The position numbers and the translations under genes were made by a program. A stretch of DNA of 64,000 bases from an uncultured Clostridia bacterium (GTDB taxonomy: Bacteria; Bacillota; Clostridia; Christensenellales; Borkfalkiaceae): positions 62,001 to 126,000 of the forward strand of contig CANPZD010000001.1 in the NCBI GenBank assembly GCA_947589085.1, given 5' to 3'. Positions within the stretch are counted from its first letter, which is position 1. Every line of letters begins with the position of its first letter. Of the stretch, positions 49,802-58,626 are shown piece by piece. Below the pieces are notes generated by a model, which saw nothing but the letters and a program-made list of their open reading frames with translations, ran no database searches and was not told the origin of the DNA.

Positions 49802-50326
49802 TTAATCGACGAGTGTTTCATAGACAACGGAATACAGTTCCGATGCTTTGTCCTCCCATTTTTTATAGATCGTATTTGCGGATTTTTTATCGGGAACGAC
49901 AAATTTCAGTTCGAGCATGGGCTGCACGGGCGCGAGGATCTTCAGAAAGACGGTATACGTTCCGTCCTTGTTCTGAAAGTAATCCGCCTTGCAGTCCTGC
50001 CGGGTGCGGATGCGGGAAGAGTTGTTTTTCACAAAGCGGGAAATCTCTTCACGCGAGGATTTGGGGATCGTGACGTAGAAGTTGGCGAGCGTCTCTCTTC
50101 CCTCGGTGGTCATGGCGTAGAGCGGTTCATCCTCGCCGGGGATCTGGCAGATAAATCCGTCGTCCAGCAATTTATGAATGAGCACAACGCAGTCCATATA
50201 GTGGATCCAATCGTTCGACGAAGAGCAGATATCGAGAAGAGTACGCTCGGAAAGCGGACTCTCCATCTTATCGAAAACGAAAAGAATGATTAACTTATTG
50301 ACCGAAGTTTCGCCTTTGAACTGCAT
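49802..50326 (-). CDS. DUF4364 winged-helix protein
   Basis: The 174-residue protein opens with a helix-turn-helix-like region ('NKLIILFVFDKMESPLSERT', 'SSSNDWIHYMDCVVLIHKLL') and a wing ('PGEDEPLYAMTTEGRETL'), matching the DUF4364 family of Clostridia. It may regulate transcription. It has its own promoter and a long leader whose 5' end can pair with its ribosome site. Confidence 0.88.
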   Translation of the reverse strand: MQFKGETSVNKLIILFVFDKMESPLSERTLLDICSSSNDWIHYMDCVVLIHKLLDDGFICQIPGEDEPLYAMTTEGRETLANFYVTIPKSSREEISRFVKNNSSRIRTRQDCKADYFQNKDGTYTVFLKILAPVQPMLELKFVVPDKKSANTIYKKWEDKASELYSVVYETLVD

Positions 50327-50441
50327 GAGTTTCCTACGTAAATCCCGCGTGCGGGCGGAAAGATGAAATAAGCCGCTTGTATGAAAGCGACCCGTCAGCT
50401 ACGCCCAAGAAGCCACCCCGCGGCGGAAGGAATTTATTTGT
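50327..50441 (-). promoter_or_regulatory. Structured leader of the DUF4364 gene that can hide its ribosome site
   Basis: From the predicted start near 50441 the leader runs 115 bases. TTCCT at 50432-50428 can pair with AGGAA at 50335-50331, which is the Shine-Dalgarno of the gene (AGGAAACTCATG). Inside lie CGCTT/AAGCG and GCGGG/CCCGC pairings. Translation control or a small RNA is possible; no known family is recognised. Confidence 0.4.
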
Positions 50442-50447
50442 TATCCT

Positions 50448-50476
50448 ATTATACATAAAATCTTTTGTAAAATCAA
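50448..50476 (-). promoter_or_regulatory. Promoter TTGATT-17-TATAAT of the DUF4364 operon
   Basis: On the - strand TTGATT (50476-50471) and TATAAT (50453-50448) are 17 bases apart. It is divergent to the next promoter. Confidence 0.82.
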
Positions 50477-50495
50477 GATATTTCCGCAAAAATTC

Positions 50496-50524
50496 TTTAA
50501 TTATTTTGGAATTCATGTTATAAT
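50496..50524 (+). promoter_or_regulatory. Promoter with extended -10 (TTTAAT-17-TATAAT)
   Basis: TATAAT at 50519-50524 has TG one base upstream, which compensates for the weak -35. It lies 40 bases before the ATG at 50565. Confidence 0.65.
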
Positions 50525-50564
50525 AGAAAAAAAGCAGACCTGTTGGATCGGAACGGAGGAAAAA

Positions 50565-51275
50565 ATGGATTCGGAAAACGAACGGATCGGAACGTTTTTG
50601 CGTATCTGCACGCAGCTTGTCGACGGAAAATTTCTTGTCGCGGAAAATAAGGTTTCCGAAGCGCTTGCGGCGATCGCCGCGAGCCGCAGACTCACGGAAC
50701 TTTTTACGGCCGTCGCGCAGGATTTCGACTATCCCACTGCCAAAAAAGCGTATCTGCGCGCTCCCGCCCGCGACGGATGGAATCGCGGACGAGCCTATCT
50801 TCCCGTGGAGCGGAGCGAAATTCTGGCGTTTGTATTCTGCCTGTTCGTCGAGATCGACGCCGGCAGCATTTCGCTCAACGATTTTCTTCTGAAATATTTT
50901 TATGTGGACGGCAGCTATACGGCAAGTTACATGGTTTTTGCCGAACGCGTGGTAAAGCCGTTCCGGGATATCGTCTGCGACTGCTTTCCCGAAGCGGCAA
51001 AGGGGGGAAGGACGGGCGCCGATCCGCAGGGCGAACGCATTGCGGGGATCGCGGCGCTGCTGCCCGCCGAAAAGGCGCGCGTGGAAAAGATGAATTTGCG
51101 CGAGGAAGAGCGCGCCGCGGCCGAACTGATCTTTTCGGGCCTCATGAGCGCTGCTGAGAAGAAGGACGTCGGCCTGCTCTCGGGGCAGCTCGCCGGCTAT
51201 CGCTATTTTCTGCATTACATCGGCGGAGAATCGGAGAGCAGCGCGGCCGTATTCAGGCTCGCGGGAGAATTGTGA
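50565..51275 (+). CDS. Protein of unknown function
   Basis: The 236-residue protein is mostly helical, without signal peptide or membrane segment, and I recognise no domain. Notable stretches are 'RAYLPVERSEILAFVFCLFV' and 'LLKYFYVDGSYTASYMVFAE'. It has its own promoter and a strong CGGAGGAAAAA ribosome site, so it is clearly a gene. A NUDIX hydrolase gene starts 4 bases after the stop, in one operon. Confidence 0.82.
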   Translation: MDSENERIGTFLRICTQLVDGKFLVAENKVSEALAAIAASRRLTELFTAVAQDFDYPTAKKAYLRAPARDGWNRGRAYLPVERSEILAFVFCLFVEIDAGSISLNDFLLKYFYVDGSYTASYMVFAERVVKPFRDIVCDCFPEAAKGGRTGADPQGERIAGIAALLPAEKARVEKMNLREEERAAAELIFSGLMSAAEKKDVGLLSGQLAGYRYFLHYIGGESESSAAVFRLAGEL

Positions 51276-51279
51276 TCGC

Positions 51280-51801
51280 ATGGTGGTCGAAGAAAAGCCT
51301 CTCCGCAAGGAGTATCTTTACCGGGGAACGATCGTAACGTTGAGACGGGACGAGGCGGTTTTCCCCGATGGCAGAAAATGCCGGAGGGAAGTCGTCGAGC
51401 ATCCGGGCGCGGTGTGCGTTTTGTGCGTGCAAGCGGGCAAGGTCGCGCTGGTAAAACAGTACCGCTATGCCTGCGGCGAGGCGCTCTGGGAAGTGCCGGC
51501 GGGGAAATTGATCCCCGGGGAGGATCCCGCTTCGGCCGCGGCGCGCGAGCTGGAAGAGGAAACGGGCGTGAAAGCGGAGCGCCTTGCGCTGCTTTCGGTC
51601 TTTTATTCTTCTCCGGGATTTTCGAACGAAAAGATCTATCTGTTCCGTGCGGAAGGCATGCGGGAGGGAGAAAGTCATCCCGATGAGGACGAATTTCTCG
51701 ACGTCGCATGGGTGCCGCTCGAAGAGGCCCGCGAGATGGCGGAACGGGGGGAGATCCGCGACGCCAAAACGCTCGTTGCCCTTTTGCGAATCGAATCATA
51801 A
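51280..51801 (+). CDS. NUDIX hydrolase, ADP-ribose pyrophosphatase type
   Basis: The 173-residue protein carries a complete NUDIX box, 'GEDPASAAARELEEETGV', with the catalytic REXXEE glutamates. Upstream it has 'VEHPGAVCVLCV' and 'VKQYRYACGEALWEVPAGK', typical of ADP-ribose pyrophosphatases (NudF-like). It would remove ADP-ribose arising from NAD turnover. The substrate is inferred from family resemblance. Confidence 0.92.
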   Translation: MVVEEKPLRKEYLYRGTIVTLRRDEAVFPDGRKCRREVVEHPGAVCVLCVQAGKVALVKQYRYACGEALWEVPAGKLIPGEDPASAAARELEEETGVKAERLALLSVFYSSPGFSNEKIYLFRAEGMREGESHPDEDEFLDVAWVPLEEAREMAERGEIRDAKTLVALLRIES

Positions 51802-51808
51802 ATATGAA

Positions 51809-51837
51809 AATTCCCGCGCACAGGCGCGGGAATTTCT
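51809..51837. terminator. Terminator after the NUDIX gene
   Basis: A stem ATTCCCGCGC/GCGCGGGAAT with loop ACAG and flanking A and T. It also suits the convergent small gene. Confidence 0.82.
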
Positions 51838-51860
51838 CTACGGAATCGGATTCGAAACTT

Positions 51861-52070
51861 TCAGCCGTTGTTGCAACCGCAGCCGCCGCCAAGTCTCGAA
51901 AAGACTTCGGAAAGGCCGCCGTTCTTACCCAGGCAGTAAGCGATCGCGACGAGGAGCGGCCAGCCGCAACCCGTGAGCGCTCTCGAAGAAAGCACGTTGG
52001 TTCCGCACGTTCCGAGAAGAAGCAGGATAATGAGAGTCCAAAGGCAGCTGTTGCCATTCAAGCAAGACAT
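51861..52070 (-). CDS. Small Cys/Gly-rich membrane peptide
   Basis: The 69-residue peptide has a hydrophobic helix ('LWTLIILLLLGTCG'), a second apolar stretch ('GWPLLVAIAYCLG') and a C-terminus 'RLGGGCGCNNG'. Six cysteines are spread over it. A strong AGGAGG lies 8 bases before the ATG, so it is expressed. Small peptides of this look occur in spore coats of Clostridia. A bacteriocin-like role is less likely, as no export or modification genes are near. Function unknown. Confidence 0.72.
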   Translation of the reverse strand: MSCLNGNSCLWTLIILLLLGTCGTNVLSSRALTGCGWPLLVAIAYCLGKNGGLSEVFSRLGGGCGCNNG

Positions 52071-52181
52071 AGTTTTTCCTCCTTTATGCGCCGCAGAGTA
52101 TGTAGTGATTTGATTTCTGCGGTTTTATATCATATCCTATGCCGAGCCGGCAGAAAAATGTTCCGAGGGCCGTTCATTCAT

Positions 52182-52210
52182 TTGCCAAAATCGAACGGGT
52201 TTGATATAAT
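52182..52210 (+). promoter_or_regulatory. Promoter TTGCCA-17-TATAAT of the ECF S component-coaX-hom operon
   Basis: The boxes at 52182-52187 and 52205-52210 are 17 bases apart. A leader of about 110 bases follows with two small hairpins (GCGGA/TCCGC and CGGAT/ATCCG). No known riboswitch is recognised in it. Confidence 0.8.
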
Positions 52211-52326
52211 AGGTAAGAACTTTCCATGCGGCGGAACGTCACTTCGGGCCGTATCCGCTTCGGGCAGTTCGAATAATTTTTGTCTACGGATATTCCGGAA
52301 CGGAAATCCGATGGAGGTAATTGAAT

Positions 52327-52998
52327 ATGAAAAAAGGCTTTTCCGCGCGCAACCTTGCCTATTTTGCCGTGCTTCTCGCGCTGGTGATCGTGTTGCAATG
52401 TTGCGGAGGGTTCTTTCGTATCGGCGCGACGAGTTTGAGCTTTGTGCTTGTGCCCATCGTGCTCGGCGGGATCCTTCTCGGCTGGATCGCGGGCGCACTT
52501 CTGGGATTCGCGTTCGGGTTCATCGTGCTCATGTACGGCGTTGCGGGCGCGGACGTTTTCACTGCCGCGCTTCTTGCGGACAGTCCCGCGATGACCGTGA
52601 TCATCTGCCTCGTAAAGGGCGTTGCGGCGGGCGTCGTTCCCGCGCTTCTCTACAAACTCATCGCACGCAAGAATACATTTGTTGCGGCGATCGTCGCTTC
52701 GTTGTCTGCGCCCATTATGAACACGGGGCTGTTTATCGTCGGCTGCCTGATCATAAGCGGCACGATCGCCAAGGTGGCCGAAATCGGCTCGATGAACGAA
52801 GTCGTCTATTTCCTTTTCATCGGCTGTGCGGGGTGGAACTTCATCATCGAATTTGCGATCAATCTGGTGCTTGCGCCCGCCATTCACCGCGTCGTTCTTG
52901 TCGCGGAGAAGTCGATCAAACAAAAAAAGTCTGAAAAATCGCATTCCGCTTCGGAGAATGCGGAACCCGCAAAAGAGCAAACGGAACAACAATCGTGA
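52327..52998 (+). CDS. ECF transporter S component, probably for pantothenate or a related vitamin
   Basis: The 223-residue protein has about six membrane helices, beginning 'NLAYFAVLLALVIVLQCCGG', and the alanine/glycine-rich 'IVLGGILLGWIAGALLGFAF' common to ECF substrate-binding subunits. The tail is charged and hydrophilic. The shared energising module (EcfA, EcfA', EcfT) is not in this window. The 4-base overlap with coaX suggests the substrate is pantothenate; that is inference. ATG 52327 is used because GGAGG lies 9 bases upstream. Confidence 0.85.
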   Translation: MKKGFSARNLAYFAVLLALVIVLQCCGGFFRIGATSLSFVLVPIVLGGILLGWIAGALLGFAFGFIVLMYGVAGADVFTAALLADSPAMTVIICLVKGVAAGVVPALLYKLIARKNTFVAAIVASLSAPIMNTGLFIVGCLIISGTIAKVAEIGSMNEVVYFLFIGCAGWNFIIEFAINLVLAPAIHRVVLVAEKSIKQKKSEKSHSASENAEPAKEQTEQQS

Positions 52999-53783
52999 TT
53001 ATTTGTATAGACGTTGGCAATACCAACATAAAATATGCTGTGTTCGACGGGGACGATTTGAAATTTTCCTTCCGCGTGGCGACGGATCTCAAAAAGACGT
53101 CGGATGAGTACGGCGTGCAGCTCTCGCAGATGCTCTCCCTCAACGGCGTCTCGCCGAAGAGCTTTACGGGCGGGATCTTTTCCTCCGTCGTGCCTTCGCT
53201 CGATTATACCGTCGAGCACATGCTCAAGGTGTATCTCGGAATTTCGCCCAAACAAATCGCCCCGGGGCTGAAAACGGGGCTGAAAATGCGCGCAGACAAC
53301 GCCAAAGAAGTGGGCGCGGACCGCGTCGTGAACAATGTGGCGGCGCTCATGGGGTACGGCTGCGGAAAGCCGATGATCATAGTCGATTTCGGCACGGCGA
53401 CGACGTTCAACGTTCTCAACGAAGCGGGCGAATTTATCGGGGGCGTGATCGCGCCTGGGATCAAAGGTTCGCTGGACAGCCTCGTCTCGGGCACGGCGAA
53501 GCTTCCGCGCGTCGAGATCGAGGCGCCCGGCAGCGTAATCGCGACGAATACCGTCACAAACATGCAGGCGGGCGTCGTGTATGGATTTGCCGGTCTCGTC
53601 GAATATATTGTCAAAAAAATCAAAAAAGAGCTGAAAACGTCCGACGTTCTCACGATCGCAACGGGCGGATTTTCGGAAATTATGGCGCAGGAGACGAAGT
53701 GCATCGATATTGTCGATAAAATGCTGACGCTCAACGGCCTGAAATATTTATACGAATTGAACAGCCCGGAGGAAAAGAAATGA
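52995..53783 (+). CDS. coaX: Type III pantothenate kinase
   Basis: CoaX phosphorylates pantothenate, the first step to coenzyme A. The 262-residue protein has 'IDVGNTNIKYAVFDGD' at the N-terminus, 'VGADRVVNNVAA' and 'IVDFGTATTFNVL', the standard type III motifs. The GTG start overlaps the preceding TGA (GTGA), and its stop overlaps hom (ATGA). Confidence 0.96.
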   Translation: MIICIDVGNTNIKYAVFDGDDLKFSFRVATDLKKTSDEYGVQLSQMLSLNGVSPKSFTGGIFSSVVPSLDYTVEHMLKVYLGISPKQIAPGLKTGLKMRADNAKEVGADRVVNNVAALMGYGCGKPMIIVDFGTATTFNVLNEAGEFIGGVIAPGIKGSLDSLVSGTAKLPRVEIEAPGSVIATNTVTNMQAGVVYGFAGLVEYIVKKIKKELKTSDVLTIATGGFSEIMAQETKCIDIVDKMLTLNGLKYLYELNSPEEKK

Positions 53784-55057
53784 GAAAAATCGGAGTAGCT
53801 ATTCTCGGACTCGGCGTTGTGGGCGGCGGGACCTATCGGGTCCTGACCCAACATCGCGCGTTTTATCAGAGAACGCAGAACCTCGATATCACCGTAGAAA
53901 GCGTTCTGGAAACAAATCCCGAACGGATCCGGAAACTCGGGATCCCCGAGGAGATCGTCGCCGCGAACGTGGCGGAAGCCGTGCTCAATCCCGACGTGAA
54001 TGTCGTCGTGGAGTGCATCGGCGGCACGGAAGCCGCGCGGGAGTTCGTGCTTGCGGCGCTTCATGCGGGCAAGACGGTCGTCACATCCAACAAGGAACTC
54101 TTCTGTAAGCATTCTCACGAACTGGAACTTGCGGCCAAAACGCACAACGCCGGCCTGTATTTCGAGGCGAGCTGCGTGGGAGGCGTTCCGATCATCCGAA
54201 CGCTTCTTGACGGCGTGCAGGCGAACGAAATTTCCTGTCTCATGGGGATCATCAACGGCACGACCAATTATATTCTGACCCAGATGACCGAGCGAGGGAT
54301 CGGCTATGAGGAAGCGCTGCGCGAGGCGCGCGAACTCGGCTATGCCGAAGCGGATCCCACGGCAGACGTCGAAGGGTTCGACGCGGCGTATAAACTCTCG
54401 ATCCTGTCCTCGCTGGCGTTTCATACCAAAGTTCCCTTTTCCAAAGTATTCCGGGAGGGGATCACGAACGTTTCGCAGGAAGATATCGCGGACGGCAACG
54501 CGCTCGGGTATCGTCTTAAATTGCTTGCGATCGGGAAAAATACCGATGCGGGCGTCGAAGTGCGCGTGCATCCCACGTTTGTGCGGAAAGATCATCCGCT
54601 TGCTTCCGTCGAGGGCAGCTTCAACGCCGTGTTTCTTACGGGCGATTCCGTCGGAGACATCATGCTCTACGGCAGGGGGGCGGGCGAATTGCCGACGGCC
54701 AGCGCCATCGTATCGGACATTATCTTTTCCGCCACGCACGGCGAACATCGGTATTCCACGTTCAAGAACACAAAGACGCCGGATAAAGATACGAAATTTG
54801 CAGAGGACTTTTTGAGCGCATATTATCTTCGCCTCACCGTGGACGACGAGCCGGGCGTGCTTGCCAAGATCGCGGCCGTTCTCGGGAAGTACGGGATCTC
54901 GATCGTGGAGCTGATCCAGAGATCCAAGTGCGAAGGCAAGGCGACGCTTGTGCTCGCCACGCACGAGACGCACGAGCGTTCCGTCATGAGTGCGATCCAA
55001 AAACTCGACGGTACGGGATTTGCCCGCGTGGAATCCGTTCTCCGGGTAGCGTTTTAA
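53780..55057 (+). CDS. hom: Homoserine dehydrogenase
   Basis: It reduces aspartate semialdehyde to homoserine for threonine and methionine. The 425-residue protein has the nucleotide-binding 'GLGVVGGGTYRVL', the active-site region 'GIINGTTNYILTQM' with 'ELGYAEADPTADVEGFDAAY', and a C-terminal ACT domain ('YYLRLTVDDEPGVLAKIAAV'), which usually gives threonine feedback. Third gene of the operon. Its substrate is the product of asd at 10.9 kb. Confidence 0.97.
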   Translation: MRKIGVAILGLGVVGGGTYRVLTQHRAFYQRTQNLDITVESVLETNPERIRKLGIPEEIVAANVAEAVLNPDVNVVVECIGGTEAAREFVLAALHAGKTVVTSNKELFCKHSHELELAAKTHNAGLYFEASCVGGVPIIRTLLDGVQANEISCLMGIINGTTNYILTQMTERGIGYEEALREARELGYAEADPTADVEGFDAAYKLSILSSLAFHTKVPFSKVFREGITNVSQEDIADGNALGYRLKLLAIGKNTDAGVEVRVHPTFVRKDHPLASVEGSFNAVFLTGDSVGDIMLYGRGAGELPTASAIVSDIIFSATHGEHRYSTFKNTKTPDKDTKFAEDFLSAYYLRLTVDDEPGVLAKIAAVLGKYGISIVELIQRSKCEGKATLVLATHETHERSVMSAIQKLDGTGFARVESVLRVAF

Positions 55058-55058
55058 C

Positions 55059-55087
55059 AAAGAAACGGGGGAGATCCCCGTTTCTTT
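55059..55087 (+). terminator. Terminator after hom
   Basis: A 12-bp stem AAAGAAACGGGG / CCCCGTTTCTTT around GAGAT, right after the hom stop. The 3' arm touches the ATG at 55088 that the ORF track uses for the next gene. Confidence 0.85.
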
Positions 55088-55102
55088 ATGAGGAAAAGAT
55101 CA

Positions 55103-55942
55103 GTGAAGCAGGCGATCATTCTTGTCAATGCCTATACGCAGTCCGCGGCAGAACTCAATCAGCCGAACAGATTGCGCGAGGAACTCGAAAAATACGGCGT
55201 GCGGGCGGAGATCGTGCGCAACTCTCCCGGGGCGCTCTCCCGGGACGGGGATTTTTGCGTGTTCCTCGATAAGGATAAATATGCGGCAAGAGCTTTGGAA
55301 AAGCGGATGCGGCTCTTCAACCGCGCGAATGCGATCGAAATTTGCGACGACAAGATGCTCACGTATCTCGCGCTCGAAGGCTTTCCCATGCCCGAGACGA
55401 TTTCGTCGCTGTTGTGCTATACGCCGGAGCGGCCCGTTTCCGGAACGCTGCTGGATGAGACGGAGCGCAGGCTCGGCTATCCGCTCGTCGTAAAAGAGAA
55501 CTTCGGTTCGCTCGGCAAGCAGGTCTATCTCGTGCGGGACAGAGCCTCGCTGGAGAAGATCTCCGAGCGGCTCAAACTTTTGCCGCATCTCTATCAGAAA
55601 TTTGTCGCGGAGAGCAGCGGGAGAGATGTGCGCGCGATCTGCGTGGCGGGGGAGATCGTCGCCTGTATGCTGCGCACGCATGAGTCGGATTTCCGTTCGA
55701 ATATCTCCGTGGGCGGGCAAGGAAAAAAATTCGAAGCGACGGGGGAGATGCGCGCCCTGTGCAGGGAAGTTTCCGCGCGGCTCGGGTTGGACTACTGCGG
55801 GATCGACCTTCTCTTCGGGAAAGACGGCTGGCTCGTCTGCGAAGTCAATTCCAATGCCTTTTTCGGCGGGATCGAGGGGGTAACGGGCGTCAACGTCGCA
55901 AGGGCGTATGCCGGGCATATCATGCGGGAAATTTACGGTTAA
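55103..55942 (+). CDS. RimK-like ATP-grasp ligase
   Basis: The 279-residue protein has the ATP-grasp layout. It has 'GYPLVVKENFGSLGKQVYLV' (lysine and glycine-rich loop), 'LYQKFVAESSGRDVRAICVA' and the Mg-binding end 'CEVNSNAFFGGIE'. It resembles the RimK/LysX group, which adds amino acids to peptides, cofactors or carrier proteins. The substrate is not evident. GTG 55103 with AGGAAAAG upstream is the likelier start, because the ATG at 55088 abuts a terminator arm and has no ribosome site. Transcription may be read-through from hom. Confidence 0.82.
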   Translation: MKQAIILVNAYTQSAAELNQPNRLREELEKYGVRAEIVRNSPGALSRDGDFCVFLDKDKYAARALEKRMRLFNRANAIEICDDKMLTYLALEGFPMPETISSLLCYTPERPVSGTLLDETERRLGYPLVVKENFGSLGKQVYLVRDRASLEKISERLKLLPHLYQKFVAESSGRDVRAICVAGEIVACMLRTHESDFRSNISVGGQGKKFEATGEMRALCREVSARLGLDYCGIDLLFGKDGWLVCEVNSNAFFGGIEGVTGVNVARAYAGHIMREIYG

Positions 55943-55958
55943 AACGTTAAAATTCAAT

Positions 55959-55999
55959 AAAAAACACAGTATTATGTCTCGCATAATACTGTGTTTTTT
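55959..55999. terminator. Bidirectional terminator between the ATP-grasp gene and leuS
   Basis: An 18-bp stem AAAAAACACAGTATTATG with its complement and loop TCTCG lies between convergent genes. Confidence 0.92.
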
Positions 56000-56034
56000 A
56001 TATTTTTTTCTCTGTAAGCCGCTTGAATCGGGGT

Positions 56035-58461
56035 TTATCCGACGATGAGATTGATGAGGCGGCCGGGAACGACAATACATTTTTTGACGGATTTCCCGGC
56101 GAGTTTTGTTTGCACTTCCTCCAAGGCGAGGGCGCCGGTTTCAAGATCGTGTTCCGAGAGGGTGCTCGGGAACATTGCCTTGCAGACGATCCTGCTGTTG
56201 ATCTGAACGGCGTACTCTTTTTCGTCGAGGACGAGGGCCTCGGGATTTTCTTTTGGATAGGCCTCTTCGAAAACGAAGGTCTTATTTCCGAGCTGTTCCC
56301 AGAGTTCTTCGCAGAAGTGCGGCGCGAAGGGGGCGAGAAGAAGAACGAGATCTTTTGCGGTCGCTTTCATGAGAGCCGCATTTTTCTGCGCGAGGGCGTC
56401 GTATTTGACGAGCGCGTTGACGAGTTCCATGAGCCGTGCAATCGCGGTATTGAACGAAAACGCTTCGAGATCTTTGGTCACGCGGGAAATGGCAAAATTC
56501 CTCGCATAGTCGAGCGCTTTTTCCTCGGATCCGTACGGTTCGGCCTCGGATCTGAGATCTCTGATTTTGAGCACGATTTTTTCGACGCGGTCCATAAAGC
56601 GGGAGATCGCCTTGATCCCGTCGTCGTTCCAGGGGCCTCCTTCGGTATAGGAGAAGCCGAACATGAGATAGAGGCGGAAAGCGTCCGCGCCGTACTGCTG
56701 CACATAATCGTCGGGCGAGACGACGTTACCGTGCGATTTGCTCATGCGGTTGCCGTCGGGGCCGAGGATCACGCCCTGATGCACAAGGCGTTTGAACGGT
56801 TCATCGAAATCCAGATAGCCCAGATCGCGGAGCGCTTTTGTAAAGAAGCGGGCATATAAAAGGTGCATGCAGGCGTGTTCCGCGCCGCCGACGTAGGTAT
56901 CGACGGGCATGAGCTTGTCCGCGGCGTCCCTGTCGAAGGGCGCTTTCTCGTTGTTTGCGTCCGTATAGCGGAGATAATACCAGCTCGAACAGACAAACGT
57001 ATCCAAGGTATCGGGATCGCGCATCGCGGGTTTGCCGCAGTTCGGGCAGGTCGTATTCATGAATTTTTCATGTTTTGCGAGGGGGGATTTTCCGTCCGGG
57101 CGGAATTCCACGTCGTAGGGAAGCCGGACGGGCAGGTCCTTTTCCGGAACGGGCACGGCGCCGCATTGCGGGCAATGCACGATCGGAATGGGTGCGCCCC
57201 AATATCTCTGCCGGGACACCAACCAATCGCGGAGCCGGTAATTGACTTTTTTCCCGCCCTTGCCGAGTTTTGAAAGTTTTGCGGCGATCGCGTCCCGCGC
57301 TTCCTCGCCGAACAGACCGTCGAATTCCAGAGAGCCGCTCACGATCCCGTCGTCGCAGTAGGGAAGTTCGGTCTCGCCGCCTTTTTTTTCAATGACTTTT
57401 TCGATGGGAAGGCCGTATTTGGTTGCAAACGCGAAGTCGCGTTCGTCGTGGGCGGGGACCGCCATCACCGCGCCGGTGCCGTAGGAAGCGAGCACATAGT
57501 CCGCAAGGTAGACGGGGATCTTCCGGCCGGTGAGGGGGTGAATGGCGTAAGAACCCGTAAATACGCCCGTTTTTTCCCGCGTGGAGGAGAGCCGTTCAAT
57601 CTCATTCGCCTTGGAAGCGTATTCGATGTAGGCGTTCACGGCGTCTCTCTGTTCGGGAGTCGTAAGTTTCGTTGCGAGGGGGTGTTCGGGCGCCAGAACG
57701 AGGTAGGTCACGCCGAATACCGTGTCGCATCGCGTGGTAAAAACGCGGATCTTCTCGCCGTTTTCGCAGTCGAATTCGATCTCGCAGCCCGTAGAGCGGC
57801 CGATCCAGTTGCGCTGCATGGTTTTGGTCTTTTCCGGCCAATCGAGATTGTCGAGGCCGGAGAGCAATTCCTCGGCGTATTCCGTGATTTTGAAGAACCA
57901 CTGCGTGAGATTTTTCCGCACGACTTCGGTGGAACAGCGTTCGCAGCGGCCGTCCTCGACCTGTTCGTTGGCGAGCACGGTCTGGCAGGAGGGGCACCAA
58001 TTCACGGGCGCCTCTTTGCGGTAGGCGAGGCCCTTTTTATAGAGTTGCAGAAACATCCACTGCGTCCATTTATAATAGGATTCGTCGCAGGTTTTGATTT
58101 CCGCGGACCAGTCGAACATGGCGCCCATTGCTTTGAGCTGCTGTTCCATTGTGGCGATGTTCTTTTCGGTGGAATCCTTGGGGTGAACGCCCGTCTTGAT
58201 CGCGTAATTTTCCGCGGGCAAGCCGAACGCGTCGAATCCCATGGGCTGGAATACGTTGTAGCCCTGCATGCGCTTGAAGCGCGCAAAAGAATCGGTGGGG
58301 CCGTAATTATACCAGTGACCGATGTGCAATTTTGCGCCCGAGGGATAGGAGAACATTTCGAGAACGTAGTACTTCGGCGCGTCGGATTTTTTATCGAAGT
58401 GATTGAGGTGCGCCTTTTCCCACTGTTGCTGCCACTTTTTTTCAATGCGGTTCATATCCAT
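56035..58461 (-). CDS. leuS: Leucyl-tRNA synthetase
   Basis: The 808-residue class I synthetase has the HIGH motif in '[14 protein letters not shown]', the KMSKS motif '[10 protein letters not shown]', and zinc-knuckle cysteines in '[15 protein letters not shown]'. An editing domain with '[20 protein letters not shown]' is present. The track start at 58500 lies in the promoter. ATG 58461 or the ATG two codons later is the true start. A promoter ends only 10 bases before it, so the mRNA leader is very short. Confidence 0.97.
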   Translation of the reverse strand: MDMNRIEKKWQQQWEKAHLNHFDKKSDAPKYYVLEMFSYPSGAKLHIGHWYNYGPTDSFARFKRMQGYNVFQPMGFDAFGLPAENYAIKTGVHPKDSTEKNIATMEQQLKAMGAMFDWSAEIKTCDESYYKWTQWMFLQLYKKGLAYRKEAPVNWCPSCQTVLANEQVEDGRCERCSTEVVRKNLTQWFFKITEYAEELLSGLDNLDWPEKTKTMQRNWIGRSTGCEIEFDCENGEKIRVFTTRCDTVFGVTYLVLAPEHPLATKLTTPEQRDAVNAYIEYASKANEIERLSSTREKTGVFTGSYAIHPLTGRKIPVYLADYVLASYGTGAVMAVPAHDERDFAFATKYGLPIEKVIEKKGGETELPYCDDGIVSGSLEFDGLFGEEARDAIAAKLSKLGKGGKKVNYRLRDWLVSRQRYWGAPIPIVHCPQCGAVPVPEKDLPVRLPYDVEFRPDGKSPLAKHEKFMNTTCPNCGKPAMRDPDTLDTFVCSSWYYLRYTDANNEKAPFDRDAADKLMPVDTYVGGAEHACMHLLYARFFTKALRDLGYLDFDEPFKRLVHQGVILGPDGNRMSKSHGNVVSPDDYVQQYGADAFRLYLMFGFSYTEGGPWNDDGIKAISRFMDRVEKIVLKIRDLRSEAEPYGSEEKALDYARNFAISRVTKDLEAFSFNTAIARLMELVNALVKYDALAQKNAALMKATAKDLVLLLAPFAPHFCEELWEQLGNKTFVFEEAYPKENPEALVLDEKEYAVQINSRIVCKAMFPSTLSEHDLETGALALEEVQTKLAGKSVKKCIVVPGRLINLIVG

Positions 58462-58471
58462 AACGTACGGT

Positions 58472-58500
58472 ATTTTACAATAATTCCATGGAAAAGTCAA
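58472..58500 (-). promoter_or_regulatory. Promoter of leuS, TTGACT-17-TAAAAT
   Basis: On the - strand TTGACT (58500-58495) and TAAAAT (58477-58472) are 17 bases apart. The predicted start is only 4-5 bases before ATG 58461. No leucine T-box is present. Confidence 0.72.
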
Positions 58501-58588
58501 GCAGACTCCCCGATATTTCCCAAAATAGTTTACAAATTCCGAATTTTTGTTTGCAAAATTACAAAACGGACATGTCCCGGAAAGATTT

Positions 58589-58620
58589 GCATAAATAAAA
58601 CAAACGGCTTCGCATACAAT
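58589..58620 (+). promoter_or_regulatory. Sigma-E-like promoter before the ytxC-like gene
   Basis: CATACAAT (58613-58620) fits the sigma-E/K -10 consensus. GCATAAAT (58589-58596) lies about 16 bases upstream. The GTG start is 7 bases past the -10 box, at the expected transcription start. Confidence 0.45.
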
Positions 58621-58626
58621 AAGGGT

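Noticed and set aside
50327-50441. 6S RNA or SRP RNA
   Set aside because: The size and conserved cores of those RNAs are not met. It is directly joined to the DUF4364 start codon, so a leader is the simpler reading.
57448-58626. N-terminal 393 residues of the 621-residue + strand ORF
   Set aside because: Antisense to leuS. The real gene begins at GTG 58627.
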